Shown: positions 17,133 through 28,362, numbered from the stretch's first letter. The stretch: 64,000 nt of DNA from Isoptericola dokdonensis DS-3 (GCF_001636295.1 NZ_CP014209.1:1364001-1428000); one strand, 5' to 3'. Notes: generated by a model from the sequence alone, not told the origin. Program-made: numbers and translations.

Positions 17133-18779
17133 TCAGCCCCGCTCCGCGCGCCGCACGGCGGCGACGGCCCATCCCCCGGCCACGACCGCGGCGAGGAGCA
17201 CCGCGCCGGTCGCGGACCGGGTCGTCGACCAGGCCACCGCACCCACCACCAGCCACCCGCGCAGGTACCAGGCGGCGACGACGAGCGCCGAGAGGTCCCC
17301 CGTCGGGCCCACCGTCGGGGTGAACAGCCCCGGCGGCACGGTCGTCGCACCCGCCACCCCTACGCGCGCGCCGAGCACCGCCACGACCACCGCCCCGACG
17401 GCGGGACCGGCCCCAGGCCCGGCGACTCCCGCCGGTGCCGCGAGCACGACCCCGGCGGCGGCCACCACGATCCCGACGACGACCGGTACCGCGGCGTGCC
17501 CGGCCACCTGACGCCCGGGCCCCTGCGGCAGCAGCCCGCCCGGGACCGGCTGGGAGGCCATCGCCTCCAGGCCTCGGGTCCAGGTGGCGGACGCCGCGTA
17601 GAACGCCAGGGCCCCGACGACGGCGACCAGCGCCGCGGCGTCGGCGACCGCCACCGCGGCGGCGCCCAGCACCCCGACGAGGACGGACCCGGCCAGGCCG
17701 ACCGGCCGGCGGCGCAGGCCGAGGACGTCGCGGGCGACCACCGGCGAGACCCGCAGCAGCCGGGCGGACAGCTCGGCCCGGTGCCGACGCGCGGGAGAAG
17801 TGGCCGGCCGGAGCCCGCTCGCGTCCCCGGCGGCCAGGCCGACCCCCGTGGTCCGGGCGATCGCCCCGGCAGCGGCCGTCGCGTCCGGGTCCACGGCCGC
17901 AGGGAGCACCCCCAGGACGAGCCAGGCGGCGACGGCCGCGACCGCGACGCTCCACCCGACCACGACCGCGGGCGGCCCGGCCGACGACGTCGCGACACCC
18001 GGTCCGGCGCATCCGGCGGGGTCCACGCAGAGCTCGGCCACCGCCGGGGCCGCGTCGACCGTCAGGCCGGGCCCGACGACGGCCACGACCGCGGCGACGA
18101 CGACCACGCTCACCGCGACCGGCACCGCGACGGCACGCCATCGCGGGCACTGGGCCGCGACCCCGATCGCCACCGGTGCGAGCGCGATCCCGGCGGCGCA
18201 CGCCGCCCAGCCGATCAGCTCCCCCGCGGAGGCCGGCCGGACCAGGGCGGACGCCAGGGCGGACCCGACGACCGTCCCCAGCACGGCGGCGAGGGCGAGC
18301 ACGAGGGCACCGCGTCGCCACAGCACGGTCCGGGGACGCCAGACCCCGACCAGGGCGTACCGCGCGTCGGGCGCGGACACCCACAGCGGCAGTCCCGCAC
18401 GCGGCAGGGCCAGGGCTCCGAGCCCCGCCACCGCGACGAGCGCCACCCCGGCCACCATGAGGGCGTCCGTCCCGGACCCGCCGCCGACCGTGCCCGCGGC
18501 CCGCCCCAGCGACGTCCCGGCCTGCTCGATCGCGACCCAGCCCATCGGCACGTACATCAGCGCGACGAGCACCAGCCCGTACAGCAGGGAGAGCCGCTCC
18601 CCGTGACCGCCGTCGCCCTGGCGTCGTGCGCCGCGGGCGCGCAGCGCGCGGACCCAGCGCCGCCACCGCCCGTAGGGCACGAGACGTTGCGGGTCGAGGC
18701 CGCCGGGAACGGGTCCGGGGGACGGCGCCGGGGAGGCGGGGACGGCGGCGGGACGGCCCGGTGGGTTCTCGTCGCTCAT
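17133..18779 (-). CDS. Multi-span membrane protein, putative ABC permease
   Basis: A 548-residue protein very rich in Ala, Val and Gly with roughly twelve hydrophobic segments after a Pro-rich cytoplasmic leader of about 65 residues. Its ATG (18779) overlaps the stop of the ATPase gene by four bases (ATGA), so the pair almost certainly forms one transporter. I see no family signature. The layout (two sets of helices separated by a hydrophilic loop around residues 300-350) resembles ABC-2-like exporters. The substrate is unknown. The gene ends 71 bases from the siderophore gene start, but the iron box serves only the latter. Confidence 0.7.
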   Translation of the reverse strand: MSDENPPGRPAAVPASPAPSPGPVPGGLDPQRLVPYGRWRRWVRALRARGARRQGDGGHGERLSLLYGLVLVALMYVPMGWVAIEQAGTSLGRAAGTVGGGSGTDALMVAGVALVAVAGLGALALPRAGLPLWVSAPDARYALVGVWRPRTVLWRRGALVLALAAVLGTVVGSALASALVRPASAGELIGWAACAAGIALAPVAIGVAAQCPRWRAVAVPVAVSVVVVAAVVAVVGPGLTVDAAPAVAELCVDPAGCAGPGVATSSAGPPAVVVGWSVAVAAVAAWLVLGVLPAAVDPDATAAAGAIARTTGVGLAAGDASGLRPATSPARRHRAELSARLLRVSPVVARDVLGLRRRPVGLAGSVLVGVLGAAAVAVADAAALVAVVGALAFYAASATWTRGLEAMASQPVPGGLLPQGPGRQVAGHAAVPVVVGIVVAAAGVVLAAPAGVAGPGAGPAVGAVVVAVLGARVGVAGATTVPPGLFTPTVGPTGDLSALVVAAWYLRGWLVVGAVAWSTTRSATGAVLLAAVVAGGWAVAAVRRAERG

Positions 18780-19417
18780 CGTGCGGGCGCGGCGAGCTCG
18801 ACGACGGGGCCGCGGTCGGCGAGCGCGTCGCGCAGCCCGGGGTCGTGCGTGGCGGCGAGGACGGTCCGCCCGCGGTCCAGCGCGGCGAGCACGAGGCGCC
18901 GGGCGACGTCGCGCCAGACGGCGTCGAGGCGCTGCTCGGGCTCGTCGAGCAGCACCAGGGCGGCGGGGCGGTAGAGGGTGAGGGCGAGCGCGAAGAGCTG
19001 CGACTCCCCCGACGACAGCTCGCCGGGGTACTGGTCGCGCACGCGCTCGAGGTGCGCACCCGCGAGGGCCTCGTCGACCCCGGGCCCCGGGTGGTGCCCG
19101 CCCCACGCGACCTCGACGAGCCGCAGGTGCTCGGCCACGGTCAGGTCGGGGTAGGTGGGTGCGGCGCCCAGCAGCCGGGACACCTGGGTGCGGCGGCGCA
19201 GCCGCGCGTCGACGGCGGCCAGGCCCAGCACGGTCACCGTGCCGGCGGTCGGGGTGTCGGTGCCCGCGACGAGCCGCAGGAGGGTGGACTTGCCCGCCCC
19301 GTTGGCGCCGACGACGGCCGCCCCCTGCCCGGCTCCGAGGCACAGCGACGTCGGGGCGAGCACCTGGACGGTGCCGTGGGTGCGGGAGGCGGCGGTGACC
19401 TCGACCAGCGCGTTCAC
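18776..19417 (-). CDS. ABC transporter ATP-binding protein (small, atypical)
   Basis: A 213-residue ATPase. Walker A GANGAGKST is at 37-45, the signature LSSGE at 134-138 and Walker B LVLLDE at 154-159, followed by an ATHD switch histidine. The expected Q-loop glutamine is not evident: the segment reads LLGAAPTYPDLTV. At 213 residues it is a minimal domain. GTG 19417 lies seven bases after TAGCCT (19425-19430), so it is leaderless and starts its own two-gene operon with the membrane protein downstream. An export or self-protection role is possible, but the function is not recognisable. Confidence 0.88.
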   Translation of the reverse strand: MNALVEVTAASRTHGTVQVLAPTSLCLGAGQGAAVVGANGAGKSTLLRLVAGTDTPTAGTVTVLGLAAVDARLRRRTQVSRLLGAAPTYPDLTVAEHLRLVEVAWGGHHPGPGVDEALAGAHLERVRDQYPGELSSGESQLFALALTLYRPAALVLLDEPEQRLDAVWRDVARRLVLAALDRGRTVLAATHDPGLRDALADRGPVVELAAPAR

Positions 19418-19442
19418 CCGGTCGAGGCTACCGCCGCCCGGC

Positions 19443-20159
19443 TCAGTAGCCGCTGCCGGCGTCCGGCGCGGCCTGGTCGCCGTCGAAGCCGGCGAGCACC
19501 GCCGCGGTGCCGGACAGCCCGAGCCGGGTCGCCCCGGCGGCGATCATGGCCTGGGCGTCGGCCAGCGTCCGGACCCCGCCGGAGGCCTTGACGCCGAGAC
19601 GCCCGCCCACGGTGGCGGCCATGAGCCCCACGGCGTGCACGGAGGCACCGCCGGCCGGGTGGAAGCCGGTCGACGTCTTGACGAAGTCGGCGCCCGCGGC
19701 CTCGGCGGCGCGGCACACCGCGACGATCTCGTCGTCGGTCAGCGCCGCGGACTCGATGATGACCTTGAGGACCTTGTCCGCCGGGACGGCGGCGCGCACG
19801 GCCGCGACGTCCGCCTGGACGAGGTCGAACCCGCCGGCCTTCGCCGCGCCGACGTCGATCACCATGTCGACCTCGTCGGCGCCGTCCAGGACGGAGCGCG
19901 CGGCCTCGGCGGCCTTGATGTCGCTCGCGTGCTTGCCCGACGGGAACCCGCACACGGTGGCCACGGCGAGGCGTCCCGCGGCGGTCTCGACGGCGTGCGC
20001 CACGAACGTCGGCGACACGCACACGGAGAACACGCCGAGCGCGGCGCCCTCCTCGACGAGCGCGGTGACGTCGGCGGGCGTCGCCTCGGGCTTGAGCAAC
20101 GTGTGGTCGACGTACGCGGCCAGCTCGGCCGCCGTCGTCGGCGTGCGCACCTGGCTCAT
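19443..20159 (-). CDS. deoC: Deoxyribose-phosphate aldolase
   Basis: The 238-residue class I aldolase splits 2-deoxyribose-5-phosphate into glyceraldehyde-3-phosphate and acetaldehyde. The Schiff-base lysine is Lys161 in FVKTSTGF, with the proton-relay Asp in VIDVGAAK (about 102) and Lys191 in [10 protein letters not shown]. The ATG (20159) overlaps the adenosine deaminase stop (ATGA), so it is coupled to add. With deoA, deoD and the phospho-sugar mutase it completes deoxynucleoside catabolism. Confidence 0.95.
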   Translation of the reverse strand: MSQVRTPTTAAELAAYVDHTLLKPEATPADVTALVEEGAALGVFSVCVSPTFVAHAVETAAGRLAVATVCGFPSGKHASDIKAAEAARSVLDGADEVDMVIDVGAAKAGGFDLVQADVAAVRAAVPADKVLKVIIESAALTDDEIVAVCRAAEAAGADFVKTSTGFHPAGGASVHAVGLMAATVGGRLGVKASGGVRTLADAQAMIAAGATRLGLSGTAAVLAGFDGDQAAPDAGSGY

Positions 20160-21259
20160 CGCAGGGCCCCCTCGACCTTCTGGTAGCCGGGCAGGATGAC
20201 GTCGTCGACGAGGGCGCGGCGCTCGTCGTGGTGCAGGAAAGCGCTCCACGCGGCCGTCAGCGTGACGTCGGCGAGGTCGTCGATCGTCCAGCCCGCCTCG
20301 GAGACCAGCAGACGCATCTCGTGCGACAGCGACGTGCGCGACATGAGGCGGTTGTCGGTGTTGAGCGTGACCGCGAAGTCGAGCTCCTTGAGCCGCGTGA
20401 TCGGGTGGTCCGCGACCGAGGTGGCGCCGGGCGCCGCGTCCGTCTGGAGGTTCGACACCGGGCACACCTCGAGGACGATCTGGTGGTCGCGGACCCAGTG
20501 GGCCAGCGGACCGAGCTCGGCGGTGCGGTCGTGCTCCGACAGCCGCACGTCCTCCATGATGCGCACGCCGTGGCCGAGGCGGTCCGCCTGGCCCAGGTGG
20601 ACGGCCTGGGAGATGGAGGCGAGCCCGGAGGCCTCGCCCGCGTGGATCGTCGTCGGGAAGTTCTGCTCCGCCAGGAACCGCCACACCCCGGCGTGCCGGT
20701 CGGGGGCGAACCCGTCCTCGGCGCCCGCGATGTCGAAGCCGACGACGCCCGCGTCGCGGTAGGCGACGGCGAGCTCGGCGATCTCCTGCCAGCGGTCGGC
20801 GTGGCGCATCGCGGTGACGAGCTGGCCGACGCGGATCGTGCGGCCCGCCGCGGCGGCCTCGCGCACACCCGCGTCGATGCCCGCCTGGACGGCCTCGACC
20901 GTCTCCGGCAGCGTCATGCCGCGCTGGACGTGCTGCTCCGGCGCCCAGCGCTGCTCGGCGTAGACGACGCCGTCCGCGGCGAGGTCCAGCACCGCCTCCT
21001 TGGCGACGCGGGCCAGCGCCTCGGGGGTCTGCATGACCGCGATGGTGTGGTCGAACGTCTCCAGGTAGCGGGGCAGCGAACCGGAGTCCGCGGCGGCCTG
21101 GAACCAGTCGCCCAGGGACTCGGCGTCGTGGGCGGGCAGGTCGTGCCCGACGGCGGCCGCCAGCTCCAGGACGGTCTGCGGGCGCAGCCCGCCGTCCAGG
21201 TGGTCGTGCAGGAGGACCTTGGGCAGGTCGGGGATCGCGTCGAGGAGGGCTTGCGTCAT
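20156..21259 (-). CDS. add: Adenosine deaminase
   Basis: The 367-residue enzyme deaminates (deoxy)adenosine to (deoxy)inosine, feeding the phosphorylase DeoD. Zinc ligands are HDH at 18-20, with [14 protein letters not shown] and [12 protein letters not shown] further on, all in the expected order. ATG 21259 is preceded by TAGGTT (21267-21272) and seven bases, indicating a leaderless mRNA; an in-frame TTG three codons upstream is therefore unlikely. It is followed by deoC with an ATGA overlap. Confidence 0.95.
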   Translation of the reverse strand: MTQALLDAIPDLPKVLLHDHLDGGLRPQTVLELAAAVGHDLPAHDAESLGDWFQAAADSGSLPRYLETFDHTIAVMQTPEALARVAKEAVLDLAADGVVYAEQRWAPEQHVQRGMTLPETVEAVQAGIDAGVREAAAAGRTIRVGQLVTAMRHADRWQEIAELAVAYRDAGVVGFDIAGAEDGFAPDRHAGVWRFLAEQNFPTTIHAGEASGLASISQAVHLGQADRLGHGVRIMEDVRLSEHDRTAELGPLAHWVRDHQIVLEVCPVSNLQTDAAPGATSVADHPITRLKELDFAVTLNTDNRLMSRTSLSHEMRLLVSEAGWTIDDLADVTLTAAWSAFLHHDERRALVDDVILPGYQKVEGALR

Positions 21260-21322
21260 GGTGCCCAACCTACCGGCGCGCCGGAGCCGCTGCCGTCCCG
21301 TCGGGCCCCGCCGTGGCGGGGC

Positions 21323-21556
21323 TCACCCCGCCTCGGGGTCGTCCGGTCCGTCGGGGACGACGCTCGCCTGCTCGGCCACGTCCGCCTCGTCCGCGGACCC
21401 GTCGAGGTCCGGGCGGGGCGTCCCCGGCCGGTACTCCTCGGCGTCGGGGACGGTGGGCGGCGCGGGGGCGCGCGAGGTCTCGTCGACCAGGCTCGTCACC
21501 TCGTCGGGTTCCTCCAGCCCGGCGTCGCGCCAGGCGTCGGACGGCGTCGTGGTCAT
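21323..21556 (-). CDS. Small acidic protein, unknown
   Basis: A 77-residue protein rich in Asp, Glu, Pro and Thr with no hydrophobic core, probably intrinsically disordered. It lies 19 bases after the C39-like gene and 63 bases before add on the same strand. No Shine-Dalgarno or -10 element is evident just before ATG 21556, so it would be translated from the upstream operon's mRNA. I recognise no family. It is kept because reading direction, spacing and operon position fit a real gene, but the evidence is weak. Confidence 0.5.
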   Translation of the reverse strand: MTTTPSDAWRDAGLEEPDEVTSLVDETSRAPAPPTVPDAEEYRPGTPRPDLDGSADEADVAEQASVVPDGPDDPEAG

Positions 21557-21575
21557 GCCGCCATCGTGACCCGCG

Positions 21576-22385
21576 TCAGCGGCGCTCGCACGGCAGGACC
21601 GCCCACACGACGTGCGGCCACCCGCCCAGCGCGCGGGTCCGCGCGGCGCGGGCCCGGGGCTCGTCGGACGCCTCGATCAGCACCGCGGCGGGCAACGTGT
21701 GCAGAGCGCCCGACGACGGTTCGTAGAGCGTCACGGCCTCGCCGGTGCCGCTACCCCGCGCGCCCGTCAGCAGGACGACGTGGCGCGGCACCGCGCGGTC
21801 GACGCCGCCCGCCACGTCACCGCCCGAGTAGAGCGGCACGGGCAGGCCCTGCCGGGCGGCGGCGACGGCGTGGCGGAGCACGGGCCGCCCGTCGCGGCCC
21901 ACCACCCGGTGGGTGTACCGGACGGGCCCGAACCGGGCCTGCGCCGCAGCACCCCACGGCGGGGTGCCGAACCCGCGCGGCCAGGCGGGCAGCCCGCCCG
22001 GACCCCGGGTGGCCGCCGCGTGCACGCGCTCCTGCAGCCCGGAGAACGCGGCCGCCGGGTCGGCCGACCGCGCCAGCCGCAGCGCGAGCCGGGAATCCCC
22101 GGCCAGGGCCAGCATCGACAGGACGGCAGCACCGCACGTGACCGGCGACGTCTGCCGTGCCACGTGCCCGCCGGGCAGCCCGAGCGCGCGCGGCACCCAG
22201 GGGCGCGGCGGACGGGCGCGGACGAGCGGGTCGCGGACCCAGGTCGCGGCCTGCACCGGGAGCGCCTCGAGCGCCTGCTCGACGTCGGCGGGGAGCGCGT
22301 CCGACGGCGTCGGCGGCAACGGGTCCGGGCCGCCGGAGAAGAGCCGCGCCCCCGCGAGCAGGTCGGTGAGGCGCAGCCCGGCCAC
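21576..22385 (-). CDS. C39-like cysteine peptidase domain protein, unknown role
   Basis: A 269-residue protein starting at GTG 22385, one base after the deoA stop. A papain-like arrangement is visible: Gln78 and Cys84 in RQTSPVTCGAAVLSML, His202 in PRHVVLLTG and an acidic residue at 222 in LYEPSSG. This is the Gln-Cys-His-acid order of C39-like peptidases. There is no signal peptide or membrane anchor. Its place between deoA and add is puzzling for a peptidase. Catalytic activity is inferred; it could also be a non-catalytic member. It looks conserved as an operon member since spacing is tight on both sides. Confidence 0.72.
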   Translation of the reverse strand: MAGLRLTDLLAGARLFSGGPDPLPPTPSDALPADVEQALEALPVQAATWVRDPLVRARPPRPWVPRALGLPGGHVARQTSPVTCGAAVLSMLALAGDSRLALRLARSADPAAAFSGLQERVHAAATRGPGGLPAWPRGFGTPPWGAAAQARFGPVRYTHRVVGRDGRPVLRHAVAAARQGLPVPLYSGGDVAGGVDRAVPRHVVLLTGARGSGTGEAVTLYEPSSGALHTLPAAVLIEASDEPRARAARTRALGGWPHVVWAVLPCERR

Positions 22386-22386
22386 G

Positions 22387-23682
22387 TCAGTGGATCCGGT
22401 CGATGACGATCGGGTGGTCCGGCACCGCCGACCCGGGCGGCGCGACCCGCCAGCCGTCGTCGAGCGCGTCCAGGGCGCGGGCGAACCGCTCCGGGGTGTC
22501 CGTGTGCAGGGTGAGCAGCGGCTGCCCCGCCGCCACCCGGTCGCCCGGGCGGGCGTGCAGCTCGACGCCGGCACCGGCCTGCACCGGGTCCTCCCGGCGA
22601 GACCGCCCCGCACCCAGCCGCCACGCCGCGACGCCGACGGCGTAGGCGTCGAGGTGCTCCAGGACGCCGTCCTTGTCCGCGACGACCTGCTCGGTGTGCC
22701 GCGCGACCGGCAGCGGCGCGTCGGGGTCGCCGCCCTGGGCGCGGATCATCCGGCGCCACACGTCCATCGCCCGACCGTCGCCGAGGGCGGCACGCACGTC
22801 GGCCGGGTCCTGCGGCCGGTCCGCCGCCGCCAGCATCTCGACGGCCAGCGCGACCGTGAGGTCCACGACGTCCGCCGGGCCGCCGCCGTCCAGCACCTCG
22901 ACGGACTCGCGCACCTCCAGCGCGTTGCCCGCGGTCAGGCCGAGCGGGACGGACATGTCGGTGAGCAGCGCGACGGTGCGCACGCCCGCGTCGGTGCCGA
23001 GCTCGACCATGGTGCGCGCGAGCTCGCGCGCCTGGGCGAGGTCCTTCATGAACGCGCCGGAGCCGACCTTGACGTCGAGCACCAGCGCGCCGGTGCCCTC
23101 GGCGATCTTCTTGCTCATGATCGAGCTCGCGATGAGGGGGATCGCCTCGACGGTGCCGGTCACGTCGCGCAGCGCGTACAGCTTCTTGTCCGCCGGCGCG
23201 AGGCCCGAGCCGGCCGCGCAGATCACGGCGCCGACGTCCTCGAGCTGGGCGAGCACCTCGTCGTTGGACAGCGCGGCGCGCCAGCCCGGGATCGACTCCA
23301 GCTTGTCGAGCGTGCCGCCCGTGTGACCGAGCCCGCGGCCCGACAGCTGCGGCACCGCCACCCCGAAGACCGCCACGAGGGGAGCCAGCGGCAGGGTGAT
23401 CTTGTCCCCCACGCCACCCGTCGAGTGCTTGTCCGCCGTCGGGCGGGACAGCCCGGAGAAGTCCATGCGCTCGCCGGACGCGATCATCGCGTGCGTCCAG
23501 CGGGCCACCTCGCCGCGGCTCATCCCGTTGAGCAGGATCGCCATGGCGAGGGCCGACATCTGCTCCTCGGCGACGACGCCGCGGGTGTAGGCGTCGATCA
23601 CCCAGTCGATCTGGGCGTCGGACAGGTGGGTGCGGTCGCGCTTGGCGCGGATGACGTCGACGGCGTCGAACGGTTCGTTCAT
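22387..23682 (-). CDS. deoA: Thymidine/pyrimidine-nucleoside phosphorylase
   Basis: The 431-residue enzyme cleaves thymidine and deoxyuridine to base and deoxyribose-1-phosphate. Diagnostic segments are KHSTGGVGDKITLPLAP (phosphate binding, about residues 84-100), SGRGLGHTGGTLDKLESIPG, and LDVKVGSGAFMK. The C-terminal domain is complete. The ATG (23682) overlaps the cdd stop (ATGA). Deaminated deoxycytidine from Cdd becomes deoxyuridine, the DeoA substrate, so the coupling makes metabolic sense. Confidence 0.96.
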   Translation of the reverse strand: MNEPFDAVDVIRAKRDRTHLSDAQIDWVIDAYTRGVVAEEQMSALAMAILLNGMSRGEVARWTHAMIASGERMDFSGLSRPTADKHSTGGVGDKITLPLAPLVAVFGVAVPQLSGRGLGHTGGTLDKLESIPGWRAALSNDEVLAQLEDVGAVICAAGSGLAPADKKLYALRDVTGTVEAIPLIASSIMSKKIAEGTGALVLDVKVGSGAFMKDLAQARELARTMVELGTDAGVRTVALLTDMSVPLGLTAGNALEVRESVEVLDGGGPADVVDLTVALAVEMLAAADRPQDPADVRAALGDGRAMDVWRRMIRAQGGDPDAPLPVARHTEQVVADKDGVLEHLDAYAVGVAAWRLGAGRSRREDPVQAGAGVELHARPGDRVAAGQPLLTLHTDTPERFARALDALDDGWRVAPPGSAVPDHPIVIDRIH

Positions 23683-24068
23683 CGGTTCAGGTTCTCCGGT
23701 CCGAAGGCCTGGGGCAACATCTCCGTCATCGGCACGACGCCCCCAGGGGTCTCGACGAGCAGGTCGGGGCCGCCGTGCTCCCACAGGAGCTGGCGGCACC
23801 GCCCGCACGGGGTGATGACGGCGCCGGCGGCGTCCACGCACGTGAACGCCGTGAGGCGGCCGCCGCCCCCGGTGACCAGCGCGGACACCAGGGAGCACTC
23901 GGCGCACAGCGTGACGCCGTAGGCGGCGTTCTCCACGTTGCAGCCGACGAGCAGGCGGCCGTCGTCCGCGTAGGCGGCCGCGCCGACCCCGTACCCGGAG
24001 TACGGGGCGTAGGCGCGGGCGGACACCTCGACGGCGGCGGCGCGCAGCGCCTCCCAGTCGACGCCCAT
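23679..24068 (-). CDS. cdd: Cytidine deaminase
   Basis: The 129-residue zinc deaminase converts (deoxy)cytidine to (deoxy)uridine. The zinc ligands are Cys55 in CAE (with catalytic Glu57) and Cys88/Cys91 in PCGRC, the small tetrameric class. NVENAAYG for substrate binding is at about 44-51. It begins two bases after the nucleoside permease stop and overlaps the deoA start, so uptake and catabolism genes form one transcript. Confidence 0.95.
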   Translation of the reverse strand: MGVDWEALRAAAVEVSARAYAPYSGYGVGAAAYADDGRLLVGCNVENAAYGVTLCAECSLVSALVTGGGGRLTAFTCVDAAGAVITPCGRCRQLLWEHGGPDLLVETPGGVVPMTEMLPQAFGPENLNR

Positions 24069-24070
24069 CC

Positions 24071-25366
24071 CTACTCCTTGGTGTAGGGCTGGGCGAGCGC
24101 AGCGGGTGGCCGCGACCGTCCGACCAGGCCGGCGACGGCGAACAGGGTGACCACGTAGGGCAGCATGAGCATGAACTGGCTCGGCACCGGGGACCCGACG
24201 ACGGACAGCACGTTCTGCAGGTTGGTCGCGAACCCGAAGAGCAGGCCGGCGAGCGCGGCCCGGATCGGGTCCCACTTGCCGAAGATCATGGCGGCCAGGG
24301 CGATGAAGCCCGCGCCCGCCGTCATCTCCTTGTTGAACTGGTTGATGGAGACCACGGTGTAGAACGCGCCGCCGATGCCGCCGACCGCGCCCGCGATGAG
24401 CAGCGCACGGTAGCGGGTGCGCAGCACGTCGATGCCGACCGTGTCCGCGGCGCGGGGGTGCTCGCCCACGGCGCGCAGGCGCAGCCCCCACCGGGTGCGG
24501 AAGAGGGCGAACCACACCGCCGCGACCACGACGAACATGAGGTAGACGATGATCGTCTGGTTGAACAGCACCGGCCCGATCACCGGGATCTGCTCCAGGA
24601 ACGGGATCGGGAGGCGCGGGAACCGGGTCGTGGCGTTGAGCGCCTCCGTGTTGGGCACCAGGACGAGCGAGTAGAAGAAGCTCGTCAGACCGATGACCAG
24701 CACGTTGAGCACCACACCGACGATGATCTGGTTGACGCGGTACGTGATGGTGAAGACGGCCAGCACGAGGGACACCAGCGCGGAGGCCAGCATGGCGGCC
24801 ACCAGGCCCGCCCACGGGCTGTCGGTGAGGGAGCCCGCGATGGCCGCCGTGAAGGCGCCCGCCAGCAGGTTCGACTCGATCGCGATGTTCGTGACACCGG
24901 CACGCTCGCCGATGACGCCGGTCATGGCGCCGTACACGAGCGGCACCGACAGCACCAGCGCGCCGCTGAGCAGGCCCACGACCGACAGGTCGCGCGGGCT
25001 GCCCGCGGCGGCCCACGCGAGGAACCCGACGAGCAGCACGGCGGCGAAGACGCCGACCGCCCACCGCGGGGTCCGGCGCTGCGCCCGGGTCGCGACGACC
25101 GACAGCACCAGCATGACGGCCGCGATCGCGCCGCACACCCACGCCGTCGGCATCGCCGGCACCACGAGCACCGGGAAGACGACGAAGTCGGTGGGCGTCG
25201 ACAGCGAGAACCGGGAGCTGCCCTCGTGCGGCACCAGCAGGAGCAGCAGCGCGTACAGCGCCAGGACGACACCCAGCACGATCGGGGTCTTCCAGGACAA
25301 CGTGCTGATCCGGCGCGGGGCGTCCGGCGTCGCGGCGGACGCGTTCTCGACGGCGGGGGCGGTCAT
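24071..25366 (-). CDS. Nucleoside ABC transporter permease (second)
   Basis: A 431-residue BPD_transp_2-type permease with about ten hydrophobic segments. The family region is visible as GERAGVTNIAIESNLLAGAF (cytoplasmic coupling segment) and RYRALLIAGAVGGIGGAFYTV near the C-terminal half. It begins with a strong Shine-Dalgarno (AGGAGGTGTCGGC then ATG 25366) and overlaps the stop of the first permease by four bases. With the ATPase, first permease and lipoprotein it forms a BMP-type nucleoside importer. Paired paralogous permeases are the rule for this class. Confidence 0.93.
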   Translation of the reverse strand: MTAPAVENASAATPDAPRRISTLSWKTPIVLGVVLALYALLLLLVPHEGSSRFSLSTPTDFVVFPVLVVPAMPTAWVCGAIAAVMLVLSVVATRAQRRTPRWAVGVFAAVLLVGFLAWAAAGSPRDLSVVGLLSGALVLSVPLVYGAMTGVIGERAGVTNIAIESNLLAGAFTAAIAGSLTDSPWAGLVAAMLASALVSLVLAVFTITYRVNQIIVGVVLNVLVIGLTSFFYSLVLVPNTEALNATTRFPRLPIPFLEQIPVIGPVLFNQTIIVYLMFVVVAAVWFALFRTRWGLRLRAVGEHPRAADTVGIDVLRTRYRALLIAGAVGGIGGAFYTVVSINQFNKEMTAGAGFIALAAMIFGKWDPIRAALAGLLFGFATNLQNVLSVVGSPVPSQFMLMLPYVVTLFAVAGLVGRSRPPAALAQPYTKE

Positions 25367-26723
25367 GCCGACACCTCCTTCGCGGCGGCCTTGGACCGCT
25401 TCTTCTTCGGGGTGCTGCCCGGCTGCGGCAGCCGGAAGATCGCGCGGACCAGCGGGGGTGCGGCGATGAAGAGCACGATGAGCGACTGGACGACGAGGAC
25501 GATCTCGATGGGGATGCCCTGGGAGGCCTGCATGGCGGAGCCGCCGGCCTTGAAACCACCGAACAGGATGCCCGCGCCGAGGACGCCGATCGGGTTCGAG
25601 TTGCCGAGCAGCGCGACGGTGATGGCGTCGAAGCCGATCCCGGCGTCGACGTCCGAGCTGAACCCGGTGGTGGACGTGCCGAGCACCTGCGTGACCCCGG
25701 CGAGACCGACGAGCGCACCCGCCACGAGCATGACCGACACGGTCGCCCGGGACACGTCGATGCCGGCGACGCGTGCGGCGCGCGGGTTCTCGCCGACGGC
25801 CCGGTAGGAGAACCCGACGGCGGACCGGTTGAGCAGCCACCACACGATCGCGACGGCCACCAGCATGAGGACGAAGCCCCAGTGCAAGGGGTACCGGTCG
25901 CCGAGCAGCGGCGGCAGGATCGCCGACTCCTGCATGGGCGGCGTCTTCGGGTTCGCCGAACCCGGCGCCTGCATGAGGCCCGGCGTCGCGAGGAAGTAGG
26001 ACAGCAGGTAGAACGCGACGTAGTTCAGCATGATCGTCACAATGACCTCGTGCGCGCCGGTGCGGGCCCGCAGGAGGCCCGCGATCCCGGCCCACAGCGC
26101 ACCCGCCAGGAGCCCGGCGACCAGCGCGACGAGCAGGTGGATCGGGAAGGGCAGCCCCGTGACGCCGAAGCCGATCCAGCCGGCCGCGGTGGCGGCCATG
26201 AGCATCTGCCCCTGACCACCGATGTTGAACAGGCCCGCCTTGAACGCGACCGCGACGCCCAGGCCGGCCGCGACGAGCGGCGTCGCGTTCGTCAGGGTCT
26301 GCGTGAGGGGGCGGATGCCGGTGGCGAAGTCGTCCGCGTTGAAGTTGTAGACCGCACCCTGGAACAGCGCCGAGTAGGCGCCGCCCACGGCCTGGCCGAC
26401 GGCGGCCAGCATGTCCTGCGGCCGCGCGAAGAAGTACTGCGCGGTCGCCTGGACGTTCTCGTCGGTGACGACGATCATCAGGGATCCCGCGATCACCGCG
26501 AGCAGCACGGCGCCGAGCGAGACCGCCCACCCACCCGAGGCGATGCGGCGGAACGCGTCCCGCCAGCGGTCGCCCGACTCCTCGACGGCGAGCGCCTCCT
26601 CGCGGGCGCGCTCCTGCTCGAGCTCCTCGGCGAGACCGGGCTCGGTGGCGGGGTCGACCTGGTCCATCGCCTCGTCGAGGGTGTTCTCCCCCCGCTCGGC
26701 GGCGTCCTTCGGTGGCGTGTCGC

Positions 26724-26727
<4 letters not shown>
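25363..26727 (-). CDS. Nucleoside ABC transporter permease (first)
   Basis: A 454-residue BPD_transp_2-type permease. It has an unusually long acidic cytoplasmic N-terminus (about 60 residues with a Glu-rich helix), then about ten hydrophobic segments. [21 protein letters not shown] is the characteristic conserved loop of this family, followed by [21 protein letters not shown]. The C-terminus is a Lys-rich tail ([16 protein letters not shown]). Its ATG overlaps the ATPase stop (ATGA at 26724-26727). Confidence 0.93.
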
Positions 26728-28247
<1,520 letters not shown>

Positions 28248-28298
28248 CGTGTTGCGTCCGCCTTCCTCGCGGTCTGCGTCGGTGCCAGCCTAGGCCGC

Positions 28299-28346
28299 AC
28301 GACGCCGCGGGACACGGGGGAAGCTTCCCGTGTCCCGCGGCGTCGT
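28299..28346 (-). terminator. Strong hairpin inside the nucleoside importer operon
   Basis: Perfect 20-bp arms (28299-28318 and 28327-28346) with an 8-base loop, between the lipoprotein stop (28363) and the ATPase start (28247). Partial termination or mRNA 3'-end protection would give more binding protein than transporter, a common arrangement. Confidence 0.8.
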
Positions 28347-28362
28347 CAGGCGCTCGGGCGGA

